DNA of 64,000 nucleotides from Paragordius varius. Taxonomy: Eukaryota > Nematomorpha. The stretch's first letter is position 1, and every line of letters starts with the position of its first letter. Of this stretch, positions 51,601 to 64,000 are shown one piece after another. The position numbers and the translations under genes are program-made. The notes beneath the pieces are model-generated. The model did not search any database. It had not been told where the DNA came from and saw only the letters and a list, made by a program, of their open reading frames with translations. The stretch covers positions 11,408,001-11,472,000 of the forward strand of contig OZ176053.1 of the NCBI GenBank assembly GCA_964247055.1, written 5' to 3'.

Positions 51601-54233
51601 GTTGAGTCGCTCGCCTTTGCCTTTGCATAGGGGTTTTATTTAACCATTGTTCCATTTAGTAGGAATTATTTTTCAATATTTTTAATGATAATATTACATT
51701 CAGTATCGGTATAATTTTGAATTAAAACCGTTTATCATTTCTATCGTCGATTTAAAGGATACAGCGGCGTTATTCTTTTTACATGTAACGAATAGCTCCT
51801 CTGTTATCTATTCCCACAACTTAGTATTAGCGTTGAGTGGCATAGTTATAATTGTGATCATATTTTGTGTTAGTACTTGTGCCAAACTTTTTTTTATGAC
51901 GATAGGATCGTGCTGATTGCATTGTTGTGATAAAATAGAAGGGTTTCCGACAGATTTTATAGATTGTGATATATTGAATGGAACGGAACATTTTTCTGTA
52001 AATATGTGTCATAGGATAATGTCTGGTAATTAATGCTTTTTGAAATGGTGGTGGGACGTTGAAAAATTAGAATTAGTTAGATTTAAGAATTAAAAAGCCA
52101 AAAATGGAAGAATGCAAATTAGAATTCATTGAAAAAATAATATCGTAAGGTGATAAGGGTATCAAGCCAAAAGTATACTATATAGAAGGTTAATTGCACA
52201 ATCAATCAAAATCTATATATATAAATAAATCAAAGATACATCCTCTAAACTATTAAAACAAGCTATTAGAGTACCTAACAATTTTGTTAGCTAAAGTCCT
52301 ACACCACCGCCATAAAACAGGTTTGGTGAAAGCATTATGACAAGATATTCATATATTTTATATTATTATATCAAGCAATTACATAAAATTTTCAATTTGC
52401 TTTATATTATGAGTGAGCTTTATTAATGCAATCATATTTAACTAGTTAGACTCAATCTTAACTATAACTTAATTTTATTTAACTTATGTAATTTATCCGG
52501 TTTTTTGCATATATAAAACAATTTTTATGTTAGAACATATAAAACAGAAACTAGTGCGAATACACGTAATACTAAAAGTTCATCTGAGACTTTACAATCT
52601 ACAACAACCAATGATGCCCTACAAAGTATCAAATACATTTAATTTAAATTTTTATATCAAAATCGCATAATTATATTTTTATTTAATATATAACAGAAAT
52701 TTATTATATACAGCACTTTACAAAATATTTATCTTTAAGTTATATATGATTTTTTGACTAGATAAGGGTGAAACACCCCTTACGACGATTGGTCAATCGC
52801 AAAAGCATTATCCACCCTCCTATTCATCGTCAACGAATGAAATCGCTCATTTACGGGAAGAATTGAAAAGAGCTCAAAATGGTATTTTTTTAAAGCAATG
52901 TTTTTTATATCCTAAGGTATAATTATTTTGGTTTAAAAGCAATAATTTTTTTTAAAAAAAATTATATTAAAATTATATATATTTCTTTATATCATTAAAA
53001 ATACCAAATATTTGTGGTTTGGATATTATCAAAATTTTTAATGGGTATTATCGAAATAGATATTTTTTGAGTAGAACTACCATGTTAAAACCTTAATTTT
53101 TAGATATAAGTAAGTAGATTAAAAACACATAAAAAAGTTTAAACATCCTTTTACACCTTTTTTTTTTATTTTTATATGATTGTCTTTGCGTTAAGGTAAT
53201 CGAGAATTAAAGTTTTTGCTTGATTCCTACAAAAATGCACCCAAAGAAACGCGCGAAAAAGCCGAAATTATAGCTTCTGAAAAACGGATCCAAAATGATT
53301 ATGCTATCTTGGAGGAACGTTTTAAAAGATATGAGGCGGCGTATTTGCACAGCAGTAATGTTGCGTCCACAATGACCATAAAATCTGGTAAGATGCACTT
53401 TTAAAATGTTGGTATTTTTTAAAATTTATAAACTTGCACAGTATTTAAAAATCATTCTATTTCCCTTTTTTTGTATTATTGAAAACAGCTCTGTAATTAT
53501 AATTTTTAGAATAATTAAACTGGTTTGTTGCTTTAGCCACTAGTAATATATATATATATATATTAAAATAAATATTGAATTGAAAGATGTAAAATTCAAT
53601 GGGTGTGTTTAATATTTAAAACGAAATAACATTTTTTATGCAATCGCAAAACTAATTGAAAGTAATTTATTTTTTTAACTAAAATATCCTTATTAAGACT
53701 TATAAATAATTTTCAATATATATATTTTTTTTTAAATTTGCATGTGAATCACTTTTTTCCATTTTTACTTGTAATATCCAAATGCTAATTGATTTTTTTG
53801 GTTGTATGTGTTTTAATTTTTATTTTTACCCCTAAGGGATATATATATAGTTTTAAGGAATAACCAACTTGATCAATTCGTTTTAAAATAAGAAAATAAT
53901 AATAAATTTTATTAATGGATAATTAATTTCAAACATTCAATTTATTTATAAAGTTAGTTATCCCATATTACTAACTCTGCTAAAATATATATCATTCATA
54001 TCAGGTAATGTAAATCCAACCACATCAACATTGACAACTATATCTTCAAACCCTCAAACCCCACCCCCCATAAACTTTCCCAAAAAACTTGCACAAGCAG
54101 AAGAAAAAATTGCATCTATGCAAAAGAAATTGTTTGATACCAAACAGGTATCATACAGAAAAAAAATTAAAATTGAATTATAAAGACAAAATACGAAAGT
54201 TAAAAAACAAATATTTTTTCTATATAAAGATAA

Positions 54234-54270
<37 letters not shown>

Positions 54271-57200
54271 ATCTACCATTCAAATTTACCTTGAAAATTA
54301 ATTATGTGTTTTCGGGCTAATATAACTCATTATTAATATGAAATATATCTTTATGGCGTTTTTTATTTTTTCAGTATTATTTTTAAAATATAAGTAATAT
54401 TTAATTTGTAAAAACATATAATTTATTTCAGTGTGAAACTAAATTGTTCAAGGGTGAATTTGAATGTGTAAATGGTGTATATTGTTTCAATTGATATAAT
54501 TTATCGTTTTGGGCTGCCAATTAGGGAATAGAGATGTTAATTGATAATACAACCTTTATTTTTCCCAATTTTATTATTATTATATAATTACAGTTCAAAA
54601 GATGGTTTTCTTTATTAAAAATTTACCTTTTTTTAAATTTTGTTTCTATAATTTTTTTATAATTTTATAAAATTAAATATTTTTTAACAACAACACCCCT
54701 ATAGGAAGAAGAGGCATTACTCAAAGAATTAGAGGTGACTGGTCAAGCTTTTGAAGATATGCAAGAACAAAATATAAGGTAAATAAGTAAATATATTTTT
54801 TTATTTGATAAGCTAAATGGATGTATATTTGTATACAAACCTTGTTTATATGCCTGCTAATATTATCATTGGAAGTTTTTTTTCAGAAATCTTTTTAATT
54901 ATAATATTCAAAGATGACATTCATAAGTTAGTTTGTCTTTGGCCGTGTAAAAAATCTTGCTAGACCACTTAATACATTTATTCACCGTCATAATCAATAT
55001 TTTAATGCTAATATATGATGTTTAATTTTAGAAACAAAATATAAATTGCCTATTTAAATTGATTTAAAACTATAAATAGTATAAAATAGACCCTCCCGCT
55101 TCATACTTACCTACTTAGAATTAACAATCTTAAAACTAAATCTGATAATCATGCTTATGGATTTTATAAGGTTCTATTTTTTAAATTAAAATCTTAATGT
55201 CAAGACTATTAAACTGGATTCAAAGCTCTTATAACACACAATGCATAAATCAAATTTTCCTTAATTTTAATCATTTTTTAATATCAAAAACATGAATAAG
55301 CCTCAAATTATTTCCAATTAGGGTTATTAGGAAAGCGGGGGTCCAGTGTATTAACGATTAACCTAAAAATAAATAACATTTTATATTATTAAAAATTTTT
55401 ATGCTATTAATTTTATCACCTGATATATTTTTGATGAAATTTTTGACTGGGTATTTGAAAACACGGTCAATGCATTTAAAACTGGTCAAAGTATACATTA
55501 ATTCCCATAATCTCAGGTTTAAAATAGATTTTAATTGCAATATCTATATATTATTTTTACCAATGTGTTGCAATCAATTATTTTCATATTACACACCCCT
55601 GTTATCTCTCAGATTGTTACAACAATTACGGGAAAAGGATGATGCCAATTTCAAGCTTATGACGGAACGCATCAAAGCCAACCAAATGACCAAAATTATG
55701 AAGGAGGAAAAAGATGCCCAGTTGGAAAGGGAAGAGGTCTTACGCACATCAAACACCAAACTCTCTGAAGCTATCATCATGTTGAAAGAACGGGAAAAAT
55801 TATTGCAGGTTGCTTATAATAATAATTATTGGTAATTATATATTTTTTACCAAGGAATTCGTAATTCGTAATTTAGCTTTGACGGAAAATTTTTATTTTA
55901 TATACCAAATCTAGGCTCTGTTTGTGAAGGACGGCCCTGAAAATATATTAAAAGCAAACTTTTATTTTAATAAAATTATTCAGTAACTATTAATCCGAAT
56001 ATGAAAGCAAAATAGACTTTATTTAATCATACCGCATAAAAATGTTGTTTTAAATTGAAATAAATATGTTTATTATTTGAAAAACGTCTTTTTACACAAA
56101 ATATTAAATTTGTACGAAATTAATGGAAAAATTTATTTATGCATATATTTAACCTGATATAAATTTGATTGTTTTTTAACAAAACATGTTTTATAATAAT
56201 TTCGCGCTCAAACACATAAAGTTCCATAATATTGCCAACGAGAACGATTGAATTCTCGTGAAATAAAATTTATTTAATTGAACTATATCCAAAATCTTCG
56301 ATAGATGGCAGTAATTATTTTTTTAATGGATGAACTAAAGTACAAAAGAAAACAAAATATAATTAAATAATATATATATTCTATAACTATTTTAAAACAT
56401 TCAATCTCTCCACATTTTGATTTATATACTTATTTAATTTATTTTTGGTAGACGGCTTTGCAAAACAGCGAACACGAATCACGTCTCCGTGTATCAGCTT
56501 GTGATGCTTATAAACTCAAAGCTATTGATTCAGCTAGCTTGGCTCTTTCACTCAAATCCAAAACTGAGGCATTAACCATCAGTATAGATGAACAAATGAC
56601 ATTAGCCACTCAAAGATTAACCGAACTGGAACGTGAACGCTTTAAAGCGGAAAGATTGAAGGAAGAACTCATCAAATTGAAAGATAAATATCGTTGGCAA
56701 CAAAAACAGGTATGATGCTTTAAAAATATTGATGTAATGTGAATATAATTATTGATTACATGTCGGTCCTTTGGTTAAGTAAATTGAAAGAGGTGAATGT
56801 TGATGCAAATAAGCAATTATAAATTTTTTTTGTTATTTTGCATGAATATGGGCTTGCTTACATATATTCTATGGGCTAATTAAAAGAGCATTTAAATATG
56901 ATTGCTATTTATTAGTGTCAGATTGTAACCTTTTTATCTCATTTTTAATGGTGTAATTTATGATTGATGTATTGTATATCATGGTGTAATATAAATTTTT
57001 TATATGATAAAATATATTTTATTTTATATGCACTAGCCTCTATGGTATTATGTTAGAAAAATTGTAAATAGGTTTAGGTGGAAATAGTTAAATAATTACG
57101 ACAATAAAATAGTTTAATTTTGACAATAGTAAATTTTATCCATACTATAAAAATCAACAAATATATATTTGCAGAAAATGTGGCTTAATTTTATTTTTAT

Positions 57201-60200
57201 ATGAACCAATTCATAGTATCACCAATCACTCCAACAAAGTAATTTGGAAAACGCTAATTCAAACTCCAACGCGGCCTTTGGGGGTGGAGATGGAGATAAT
57301 TCAAGCAGTCAGCACCAGTTAACATCTGAAATTATGGTTTTAACTGAAGAAATAAGGACATACAAAGAGCTCATGACTTGCCCCTCATGTAAATCTAATC
57401 GTAAAGATGCATTACTCACCAAATGTTACCATGTGTTTTGCTTCAAATGTTTGAAAACGAGGTTTTTTTTATTTATTACCAAAGTTTAAGTGATACACGG
57501 ACTGATAAAATTATGATAATTGGTTTTTAAAATTGGTCATATTAGCATAAACTGAAGAAATTGCATGAGGATTTAATTTAATAAAATTCAAATAATTAAA
57601 GATTATAAAAAATACACGGTCTGGTTCTAAATTTGATGTTGTTACTTTCATACGCATGGAATGAAATATTTAGTAATGTTTCATCTGTGTAATTATTAAA
57701 AACAATTAAATTAGAATCTTAATCTATATAAAAGCTAACTTAGATATGTGTATATATATATAATATATATATAATTTACCATTTTCAAGGTGTCCTTGAA
57801 CATCAGGTTGGTTTTGGTCCTTTAACTTTTTTGTTTCTACTTTTATCAATCAAATCGTGTCATTCATCTATTTTATCATTTTTAACCAAACCTTTAAATC
57901 GATTTCAACTTTTAATCATACAGAAACCGTATACCTTAATTTCTTTCTTTTAAAATATTTTTATAATAATAAGATTTTAGTACGTAAATTAAAAATTTAC
58001 AAGTTTTCTGTGTTATTTATTATATTTTTTTGTTAAAAACATTTATAATGTAATAGTTTTGAAATTGGAAATTAGTTTAAAAAAAGGGTTTAAATAAAAA
58101 AATTTATTTTTAAATGAAATGATATATAAAAAAAATTTATATAAAAAAATAATAAAATAAAAAACACATGCAAAAATTATGGGTAAATCCAAATTTTAAG
58201 GACCAACTTGAAGTGCAAATGATATATAATTTTTTTGGTTCAATAATATTTAGTTTAAAGCCTTAAGCTTTGGTAAAGATTAAAACCAGTAAGCTTAAAG
58301 GTTAACACATGTAACCCATAAGAAGGAAAAGTCAGTCTTGTTATTCTTTTTTTCAGATTTGAGTTGTTTTATCGTCTATTAAACATTTTAAAGAAAATGT
58401 ATTATATTAAGGTTTAAACGCCATATAAGAGAAAAAAAATGAAAAAAACAATGTGCCAAACCGCCGGGCTGTTTACCTGTATTTTGCCTAAATTTTATAT
58501 TAAAAGTAACAACAAGTGTAATGTTCATAACTTGTAAAGATTTCTCAACATTTTTTTTTCATCATGCCGTTTCATCACTCCACACAGCTTGATTAGGCTA
58601 TTTATTATAACATTTTATATTTTGCCGGACCAAAGAGTGTTATACTTGACCTTTTAAACAAATAAACCTTTATTCTTATGATTGTGACACCGGTCCTAGT
58701 AAATCAATATTAAAATTCATTTTTACATTAACCCATTAGATTGGGTAAGATAAATTGGAGAAATCGATAAATATTTCCTAAAACATATAATATGATGATA
58801 AAGATCGGGGGGCTCATTAAAAAATTGGACGGACCTCACCAATATATTATGTTTCTGACCATTCCCGAACAAAAGTAACCATTTTTCGCACTGATTATAT
58901 TATCTTTCCAACGTTACGGTCGTTGATTGCTAAACATAATCATTCGTATCATACGTATATTTCAGTAGGCCTCACAAAATCTATTTTTTAATAATCGAAG
59001 ATCATTTCATCAAATTTCTGGTCAAAGAAATTTTATCTTCCAGGATGTTAATTTAAGTTTTAGTGACTGCTTACAATGGGTTTTCAAAATATTCTGATGA
59101 TAAATATTATATATACAAAAAATACCCTGAATAAATATATATAATCTTTAAAAAAATGTATCAATAACGCTTTTTGTTTTGGGCCTTGCGAGTGATATAA
59201 AAAAGTCTTACGATTATTTTGGCAACAAGGTAAATTAATACTAAAATATATCATTAACCATATATAAAAAGCAAACCAATCTTTTATAAAATTATATATG
59301 TGTACTCCGAGAGCCTATTTTTGTACCCGCTGAAATGGGCAAGTTTTACTAAACGCAAAAAAGCCAATATTGCGCCAAAAAAATTTAATATGTGCTAAAT
59401 TTCAAAAAAGGTTTTTGGTATTTTTCTTTAATATAAAAATTTTTGGTAAATCGAGTTATATCGTATTTAGGAGCATGATGGAAACTTTATAAAAACACTT
59501 TTTCTATATAATTTGATGATGCTGAACTCCTCTATAACCCCAAAATTTTGATTTAAGGATCTGTTCATCTTTTATATTAATTTAAAATTAATATTTTTCA
59601 ATATTCACCCAAATTTAAAAGTAAACGAACCTTTACATTAAAATTTTGAGGTAATAGAGATGTTTAGCATCATCGAATTACATAGAAAATGTTTATGTAA
59701 TAAAAAAACGTTTTTTTTACCGTTTTTATCAGGCCAATAGTATGCGGTACCCATTTTTTTTAAAAATTTTTAGTCAATATCTTAATATAGATTATTTAAA
59801 ATTTTATCGCGTAATCTCTTCATTCTAGCGGTTATCAAAAATGAAAAACTTATTTTTTATAAGCTAAAAAATTTGCTTTGCCCATATTCAAAATTAAAAT
59901 TTCTTTTATATTGTTTTTACGTGTAATATAAGATATATTTTGGTGATATTTGTTGAATTAAAAGCATTTAACTGACAATGTAAAAATTCATTTTCTGATA
60001 TGGCGCATTTTTCACAAAAGTGTAATATTCTTTTATTACTTGTATGGGCCGAAACCAAAAGCACCATGATAATCTTGACACATTTTTCCAGAATGTATCC
60101 ATTTCATCAGGTTATTTTTATACTCCCCGATTTCGGACGCAGGGTTATTTAGGATTCTGTTTAACATTAGGTTTAGGCCAGTATAGACTTATGGCACTTT

Positions 60201-60579
60201 TTTAAATTTGATGCACTAAATACAATCTATCCTTCTTTTAATATTTTTAGGTATAACATGATCATACGAAATTTTCTTTAAGTCTTTATGATATTCCAAA
60301 AATCGACAGTTGTAATAGCAATAGTCGATTTAGGTCTATTTAGTAAGTATCACGTTAGTTTGTACGCGTGTGATGGATATAAACAGTTGCATTAGCTTGG
60401 TTTCTTTAGTTAAATATACCACCTAAGAATTTTTTTACGCTTTTTAAAAAAATTTGGTTTTTAATTTACCCGATTTATTTATTTTAATATATTTCAGATA
60501 CGATACCAGGCGAAGAAAATGTCCAGATTGTGCTGCACCATTTGGTGCCAATGATTTTCATCGATTATTTTTATATTAA
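37499..60579 (+). CDS. Bre1: E3 ubiquitin-protein ligase Bre1 (RNF20/RNF40), histone H2B
   Basis: Nuclear E3 ligase that monoubiquitinates histone H2B with Rad6. Exons start at 37499, 37604, 37810, 37950, 38959, 39636, 44639, 45222, 45850, 46555, 47217, 47749, 48937, 49456, 49988, 50337, 52534, 52762, 53196, 54005, 54705, 55613, 56452, 57217, 60498. They end at 37582, 37785, 37925, 38034, 39098, 39830, 44790, 45371, 46116, 46876, 47264, 47873, 49086, 49587, 50048, 50487, 52625, 52881, 53387, 54147, 54778, 55808, 56709, 57461, 60579. All 24 joins keep phase: 1,253 residues versus 975 in human RNF20. N-terminal VLSFQNRK...NRYWNSL and the coiled coils match the family, as does [20 protein letters not shown]. 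The C3HC4 RING (CPSC...CYHVFCFKC...CPDC) is split by the last, 3-kb intron. Extra length comes from Asn/Ser-rich inserts, e.g. exon 9. Confidence 0.97.
37583..37603 (+). other. Ultra-short intron, 21 nt (Bre1 intron 1)
   Basis: TTTAAG|GTATAT ... AATTTAG|GTTCTT, phase 0. The length is a multiple of three but its third codon is TAA, so it cannot be retained as coding. Removal gives [13 protein letters not shown], the conserved RNF20/Bre1 N-terminal motif. Only its two terminal bases are G or C. Confidence 0.9.
37786..37809 (+). other. Ultra-short intron, 24 nt (Bre1 intron 2)
   Basis: GACAA|GTAATT ... TAATAG|AATCGC, phase 2. Retention gives AAG TAA, an immediate stop. Removal gives [14 protein letters not shown] and keeps the downstream frame open through the next exon. 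Confidence 0.88.
37926..37949 (+). other. Ultra-short intron, 24 nt (Bre1 intron 3)
   Basis: AAATTTG|GTATAT ... TTTTTAG|TTTCTA, phase 1. Retention gives GGT ATA TAA, a stop at the third codon. Removal gives SKFVSKNENS and continues in frame. Confidence 0.87.
38075..38566. mobile_element. MITE in Bre1 intron 4
   Basis: About 492 bp with ends GTTAACACTTCATGACTTTT and, inverted, GAAAAGGTCATGGAGTGTTAA. A diverged copy is at 6648-7183. The open frame inside it (about 38270-38494) is incidental. Confidence 0.7.
40253..40538. mobile_element. hAT-like MITE in Bre1 intron 6
   Basis: Left end has GGCCTTGTGGGCCGCATTTG and right end TTAACCACCCCTG. It is collinear with 80-372. Non-coding. Confidence 0.65.
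41153..44543 (-). mobile_element. LINE (non-LTR retrotransposon), near full length, inactivated
   Basis: Antisense in Bre1 intron 6, flanked by a perfect 14-bp duplication GGTTTTTGTCAAAT at 41139-41152 and 44544-44557. The 5' UTR is about 44117-44543. The ORF starts at 44116 ([20 protein letters not shown]). It encodes an APE-type endonuclease ([16 protein letters not shown]) and then a reverse transcriptase with [21 protein letters not shown] and catalytic FADD. After FADD comes a Cys/His zinc-finger-like insert ([24 protein letters not shown]), known from some metazoan LINEs of this type. The 3' end has ATCAAGT repeats. I count about three frameshifts (two in the endonuclease, one before the GLHQG block) and one in-frame TAG near 41680, so it is dead but fairly young. 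Clade not assigned. Confidence 0.93.
45595..45659. repeat. (AT)n/(ACATAT)n microsatellite
   Basis: About 65 bp of nearly pure AT dinucleotides with interspersed AC steps, in Bre1 intron 8. Confidence 0.9.
49614..49712. repeat. Perfect 23-bp inverted repeat, small MITE-like hairpin
   Basis: Arms 49622-49644 (AAATTTATTTAAAACGTGTC...) and 49683-49705 are exact inverses. They extend outward with one mismatch and are separated by a 38-nt loop. It begins about 30 nt after the exon 14 donor of Bre1, so a transcribed hairpin would form next to a splice site. Confidence 0.75.
50830..52050 (-). mobile_element. Decayed second LINE fragment
   Basis: In Bre1 intron 16, antisense. Pieces typical of reverse transcriptases appear in shifting frames, for example [17 protein letters not shown], and [16 protein letters not shown], with many stops. 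The open frame on the plus strand at 51344-51643 is its shadow. It differs from the LINE at 41-44 kb and is far older. Family not assigned. Confidence 0.55.
54266..54480. mobile_element. MITE with ATACCATYTAC ends, short copy
   Basis: 215 bp, ends ATACCATCTACCATTCAAAT and the inverse of AATTTGAATGTGTAAATGGTGTAT. Its body matches 10397-10849. It sits beside an (AT)n run in Bre1 intron 20. Confidence 0.7.
57776..58226. mobile_element. MITE related to 33192-33812, in Bre1 intron 24
   Basis: Starts TTTACCATTTTCAAGGTGTC and ends GACCAACTTGAAGTGCAAAT, then GATAT. The body shares TTTTATCAATCAAATCGT and CAAAAATTATGG with the 33 kb copy but has fewer 21-bp units. Confidence 0.75.
59460..60115. repeat. 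Old dispersed repeat (partner at 31430-32110)
   Basis: See the partner entry; same orientation, in Bre1 intron 24. About 650 bp of patchy similarity. Confidence 0.55.
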
Positions 60580-60654
60580 AAGTGAACACATGTTATCCAT
60601 ATGAAGAAAACACATTCATATTTTTATAAAACACGCAGATGATTATTTAATTCT

Positions 60655-60660
60655 AATAAA
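60655..60660 (+). promoter_or_regulatory. Candidate poly(A) signal for Bre1
   Basis: AATAAA 76 nt after the Bre1 stop codon. Position fits, but composition makes such hexamers frequent. Confidence 0.4.
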
Positions 60661-63210
60661 TATCCCTACATAAGGTACATTTAGCTAACGATTAAATGAT
60701 TACTCTAAAATTATTATCAACATTAAACATTTTAATATTCTGGTGATATAGATTTCAATATATTATATTTTATATAGCCTAATAAACTATTTTTTAAGAT
60801 TAGATTTTAGTTGCACATTTTAAAAATAGGGACTAATATAATTATTTAGAGTTTGTGGTGCATACCGTGTTTGTATTTGCATTGGCAATATACGATATTC
60901 GAATTATTTGTCGTAACCAAAAATGTATATTCATTATGAAATTACTTTGCAATAAGTATCAGCTTAATGAAATGTGACGTATGACAACAAAAAGATTATT
61001 TATGCATTTAAAATTTCCTTTTATACCATCAATTAATCCGTTAATTGGGAGAGATTATCTTGATTTAAAACTGCGTTTTTTAAATTTCACAGCGTTTTAA
61101 TGATTCTAAAATTGATAACAATAATTTTGGATTTTATTTTTTATTTACTACATTTGATATAATTTGTACTTACTGCTTGTTATCAGATTGTGCAAAAAAC
61201 ATGTCAATGATAAGAAATAAAACCATCCGATAAAATTAATTATATTATTATTTTACATTATTTAATTTATAAACATACATATGTAATATATTTACTCGAG
61301 CCGGTATCATTTTAAACATGGGTGGATTTAATATATGGTGTAATGTTTACGTTACTTACAATTAAAAATCAATAACTGCAATCACATATAGGGCAAATTT
61401 TTTATAATAAAATATAAAATTATCCAATTTACATTAATTATATATGGGGCACTTACAATATATAATACATAAAAAATGTTTTCGATTGTATTTATCATTT
61501 GATCATTAGGGTCAATCTGCTAGTTGGTAAATATATTCTTAATAATTTTACTAATAAGTGTTAAACAAATATATAAATGAATGATATTAAACTTTTAAAA
61601 AAAAACTGTAAAAAAATAATTTTTACAACATTAAATAATAAAATTCTTTTGCTGTTAAATATTTACGTACCATTGGCGGCGGTATCTATGAAACATTGTG
61701 TTAAAGTTGAAAAAAATTACAATACATACAAAGCAACCAACTATCCAAACATTAAATAGGATAATATTTTGTTGCTTATGTAAAAGGCTAAATTTTTGCT
61801 TAAAGCTTTTTGCAAAAAAGTATTTGCAAATTGATTTTGATTTTTTGGTGAAAATGTGAGGGCATATTTTTGGTAAATAACCATTATTTGTTCTAAATTA
61901 GTTTAGTACGTTCGTTTTTTAAAAATTTTGCGGTTATAGAATGTAGAGAATTTTTTATTTTGTTAGGCTGGCTAGACGTTAAATATTGGCGTATGTACAC
62001 ACTCATATATTTCCTCATTATATGTATGATGTTCTTTTCAAGCCTAAAGTTTTTATCTTGATCCCATATGGATAATGTATTAATGGCTCTTTTCTTATTT
62101 GAATTTATTACAAATCCATTCAATATACCATGTTTCGTAATGCATTGTTTTGATCCCGAACGAACAGAGCATACCAAAAACTCGGAACCAGAACCGAATT
62201 ATATTAATAAATGACCTGTGCGGTTTTTGATATCACAATAAGATTGAGTTAATTTCTTTTCAAATCTCGATACTACTTTGAATATATCCTACATCAAGTA
62301 ATGGTCGTCTAAATTTTAGAATTTTTATCCATGAATCTATTTATTATACAAATCTTAATCATTATTAGTTATTTATTCATATCAATTTGTTCTTCATTTT
62401 ATCTAACAATATTAAATAAATTGCATGAGGGAATTTGTGTCTTTGAACCCCCAATCCTTTAGCTAATAACGAGAAAAAAATAGCATATTTTATAAACTAC
62501 GCTAACTCAATTGTGAACAATCATAAAATATTTATGGAGCGTATATATATATATATTTACAAATTGTATGAATATATTGATTTATTACAGATCATTAAAT
62601 TGCAGCCAGGGATGCATATATATACTATATGCAATATTCAGCACATTAAAAAATGGTATATAAAATATTTTTTTAACAATATTAGGTATGTTAAATCAAT
62701 TACCGCTAAATGTTATTTTATCCATGGTTAAAACTTTAGCCATAAAAATAAGATATATATTTTGCTAGTTCATAAATGTTTGCATATAATGTTGTTACTT
62801 TTGTTGATATGAATGAATCATTTTAAACAAAATTTAATTGAACATTTTTATAAAACGTTTTTAGCACTAGTCATTTATGATTTATGCAAAATTATTTATA
62901 CATTACATTATCATATGGAAGAATGAATATCTTGACCTCATTTTCCATTTTTTTTTAATTTTTCGTATCTTTGCATGTTTGGAGGGAAATGATTTTTGCC
63001 TTTTTCCTATATGTAGGTAGAGGAATATTACAAGTGTTAAAATATTCAAAGGATTATGCCGCACTAATTACTTTGGAAATTTTTATCTAAACATAATTAT
63101 TATTGGGAAGCGAATCTTATATTCTACAGTATATTCACTAAATATTCGGCTGTATTTAAAGAAAAGCTAGCGTTAATAGTTCTAGACTATCATACGCTTT
63201 GGATTTTACA
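60661..63210. other. Intergenic, one weak coding candidate
   Basis: No recognised gene. On the minus strand 61893-62208 is open for about 105 codons (…FLVCSVRSGSKQCITKHG… to …FLKNERTKLI, stop) with moderately varied codons. It could be a terminal exon of a gene to the right. It has no convincing acceptor and no family match. Confidence 0.3.
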
Positions 63211-63363
63211 GTATGCAGTTTAATGGTTGCTTATTTCGCTCTATAATTGGACAAGTTGCAACGCAGTATTGTATGGTTTGTTCAACATTTTGTCGTTTTT
63301 TTCATTACACTATTGTGTTTTGCCCAAATATATAGCGAAATAAGCGATCATTAAAATGCATAC
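63211..63363. mobile_element. Palindromic MITE, copy 2
   Basis: 153 bp, almost wholly palindromic: GTATGCAGTTTAATGGTTGC at the left and its near-inverse GCGATCATTAAAATGCATAC at the right. Both arms contain CTTATTTCGCT. The partner is at 34139-34290. Confidence 0.8.
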
Positions 63364-64000
63364 GAGAAGTCCTTAATTTTATATGACTGTTAGTACCCAC
63401 CCAAAGTTAAGCCAAATCATTTATTTTCTAAAATTTGTAGGAAATAAATTTTATTTAATAAAATATTTTTGAAACAAAAAAGTTAAAATCTACTGAAAAA
63501 GCTTGATGCGAATATCTATGTAGTTCACCTCTAATTGGGATTATTACAGGTGGGGAGGGGTATAAAAAGATTTTTCCTTTTTGGTACTTAAATAAATTAT
63601 AAAAAGACCTAAACATTCAATAATAGCATAAAAAAGTTGCAATAAAATGCCTTAATTATGATTAACTCTTTTTAGAACCAAAAAAAAGTTTTTAAATTTG
63701 TAATATAAGGCAATACAATGACCCCCTTCCACTTCTTATTTACCATTCCACAACTTTTTGGAAAGGTACGGTTTGAAATTTAAAAATAGCATCTTTTCTA
63801 AATATTTAAGCTAAAGGCTCTTGGTATTTATTAAAAGTTGAGTATTTATATACATTTATGTAATTGAAATTTAAAATACTTGCTAACTTTATTGGCAAAA
63901 TTATCCGAAGTATTTAAACTAAACTCTCAATTTTTTCTTAATGCCTGCTAGGATTTATTTAAACGAATATTCAGTAAAAAAATAAAACGTATGATTTCTC
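63364..64000. other. Intergenic right edge
   Basis: AT-rich; no gene, repeat or RNA recognised. Confidence 0.35.

Noticed and set aside
51344-51643. 99-residue plus-strand open frame in Bre1 intron 16
   Set aside because: Lies antisense to decayed reverse-transcriptase pieces.
61577-61759. 60-residue plus-strand open frame
   Set aside because: Lys/Asn/Ile-rich, as expected from AT-rich non-coding DNA, with no splice context or motif.

Overview
This is an AT-rich animal genome window (roughly three quarters A+T by eye). It holds intron-bearing protein genes on both strands, one tRNA gene and many mobile-element remains. A GT92 glycosyltransferase and a serpentine chemoreceptor-like GPCR would fit an ecdysozoan such as a nematode or nematomorph. 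I cannot fix the taxon from sequence alone.

Layout, left to right. At 507-5130 (-) is the 5' part of a bilobal transferrin that leaves the window at its left edge. At 5820-6234 (-) is a small unrecognised gene. Derlin-2-like (+) is at 8619-12031 and is convergent with ribulose-5-phosphate 3-epimerase (-) at 12890-15885. A 1.2 kb foldback element follows at 16708-17951. A GT92 glycosyltransferase (-) lies at 18125-22678 with a dead mariner in its first intron. Satellite arrays, MITEs and Tc1/mariner-like non-autonomous elements fill most of 23-37 kb, around a two-exon GPCR (-) at 26746-29074. tRNA-Asn (-) is at 37097-37170. The rest, 37499-60579 (+), is a 25-exon Bre1/RNF20-40 gene for the H2B E3 ubiquitin ligase. 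One of its introns carries a nearly full-length antisense LINE with a 14-bp target duplication. The last 3.4 kb is intergenic.

The genes are ordinary housekeeping or sensory genes with no operon logic: iron transport, ER-associated degradation, the pentose phosphate pathway, glycan transfer, signalling and chromatin. I rebuilt exon models by matching protein family, splice dinucleotides and reading phase. All models close in frame, including exons too short to show as open reading frames: the transferrin signal peptide exon, the GT92 last exon, and several Bre1 exons.

The most striking observation is four introns of only 21, 23, 24 and 24 nt (first intron of Derlin, first three introns of Bre1). 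Every other intron in the window is at least 64 nt, and many exceed 1 kb. Each tiny intron is GT...AG, puts a stop in frame if retained, and its removal restores family-conserved protein sequence. Also notable: two distant copies of the same composite satellite array, a nested insertion with a related empty site that reveals a TA target duplication, a Derlin lacking the p97-binding SHP box, and a solo copy of the 5' end of a LINE.
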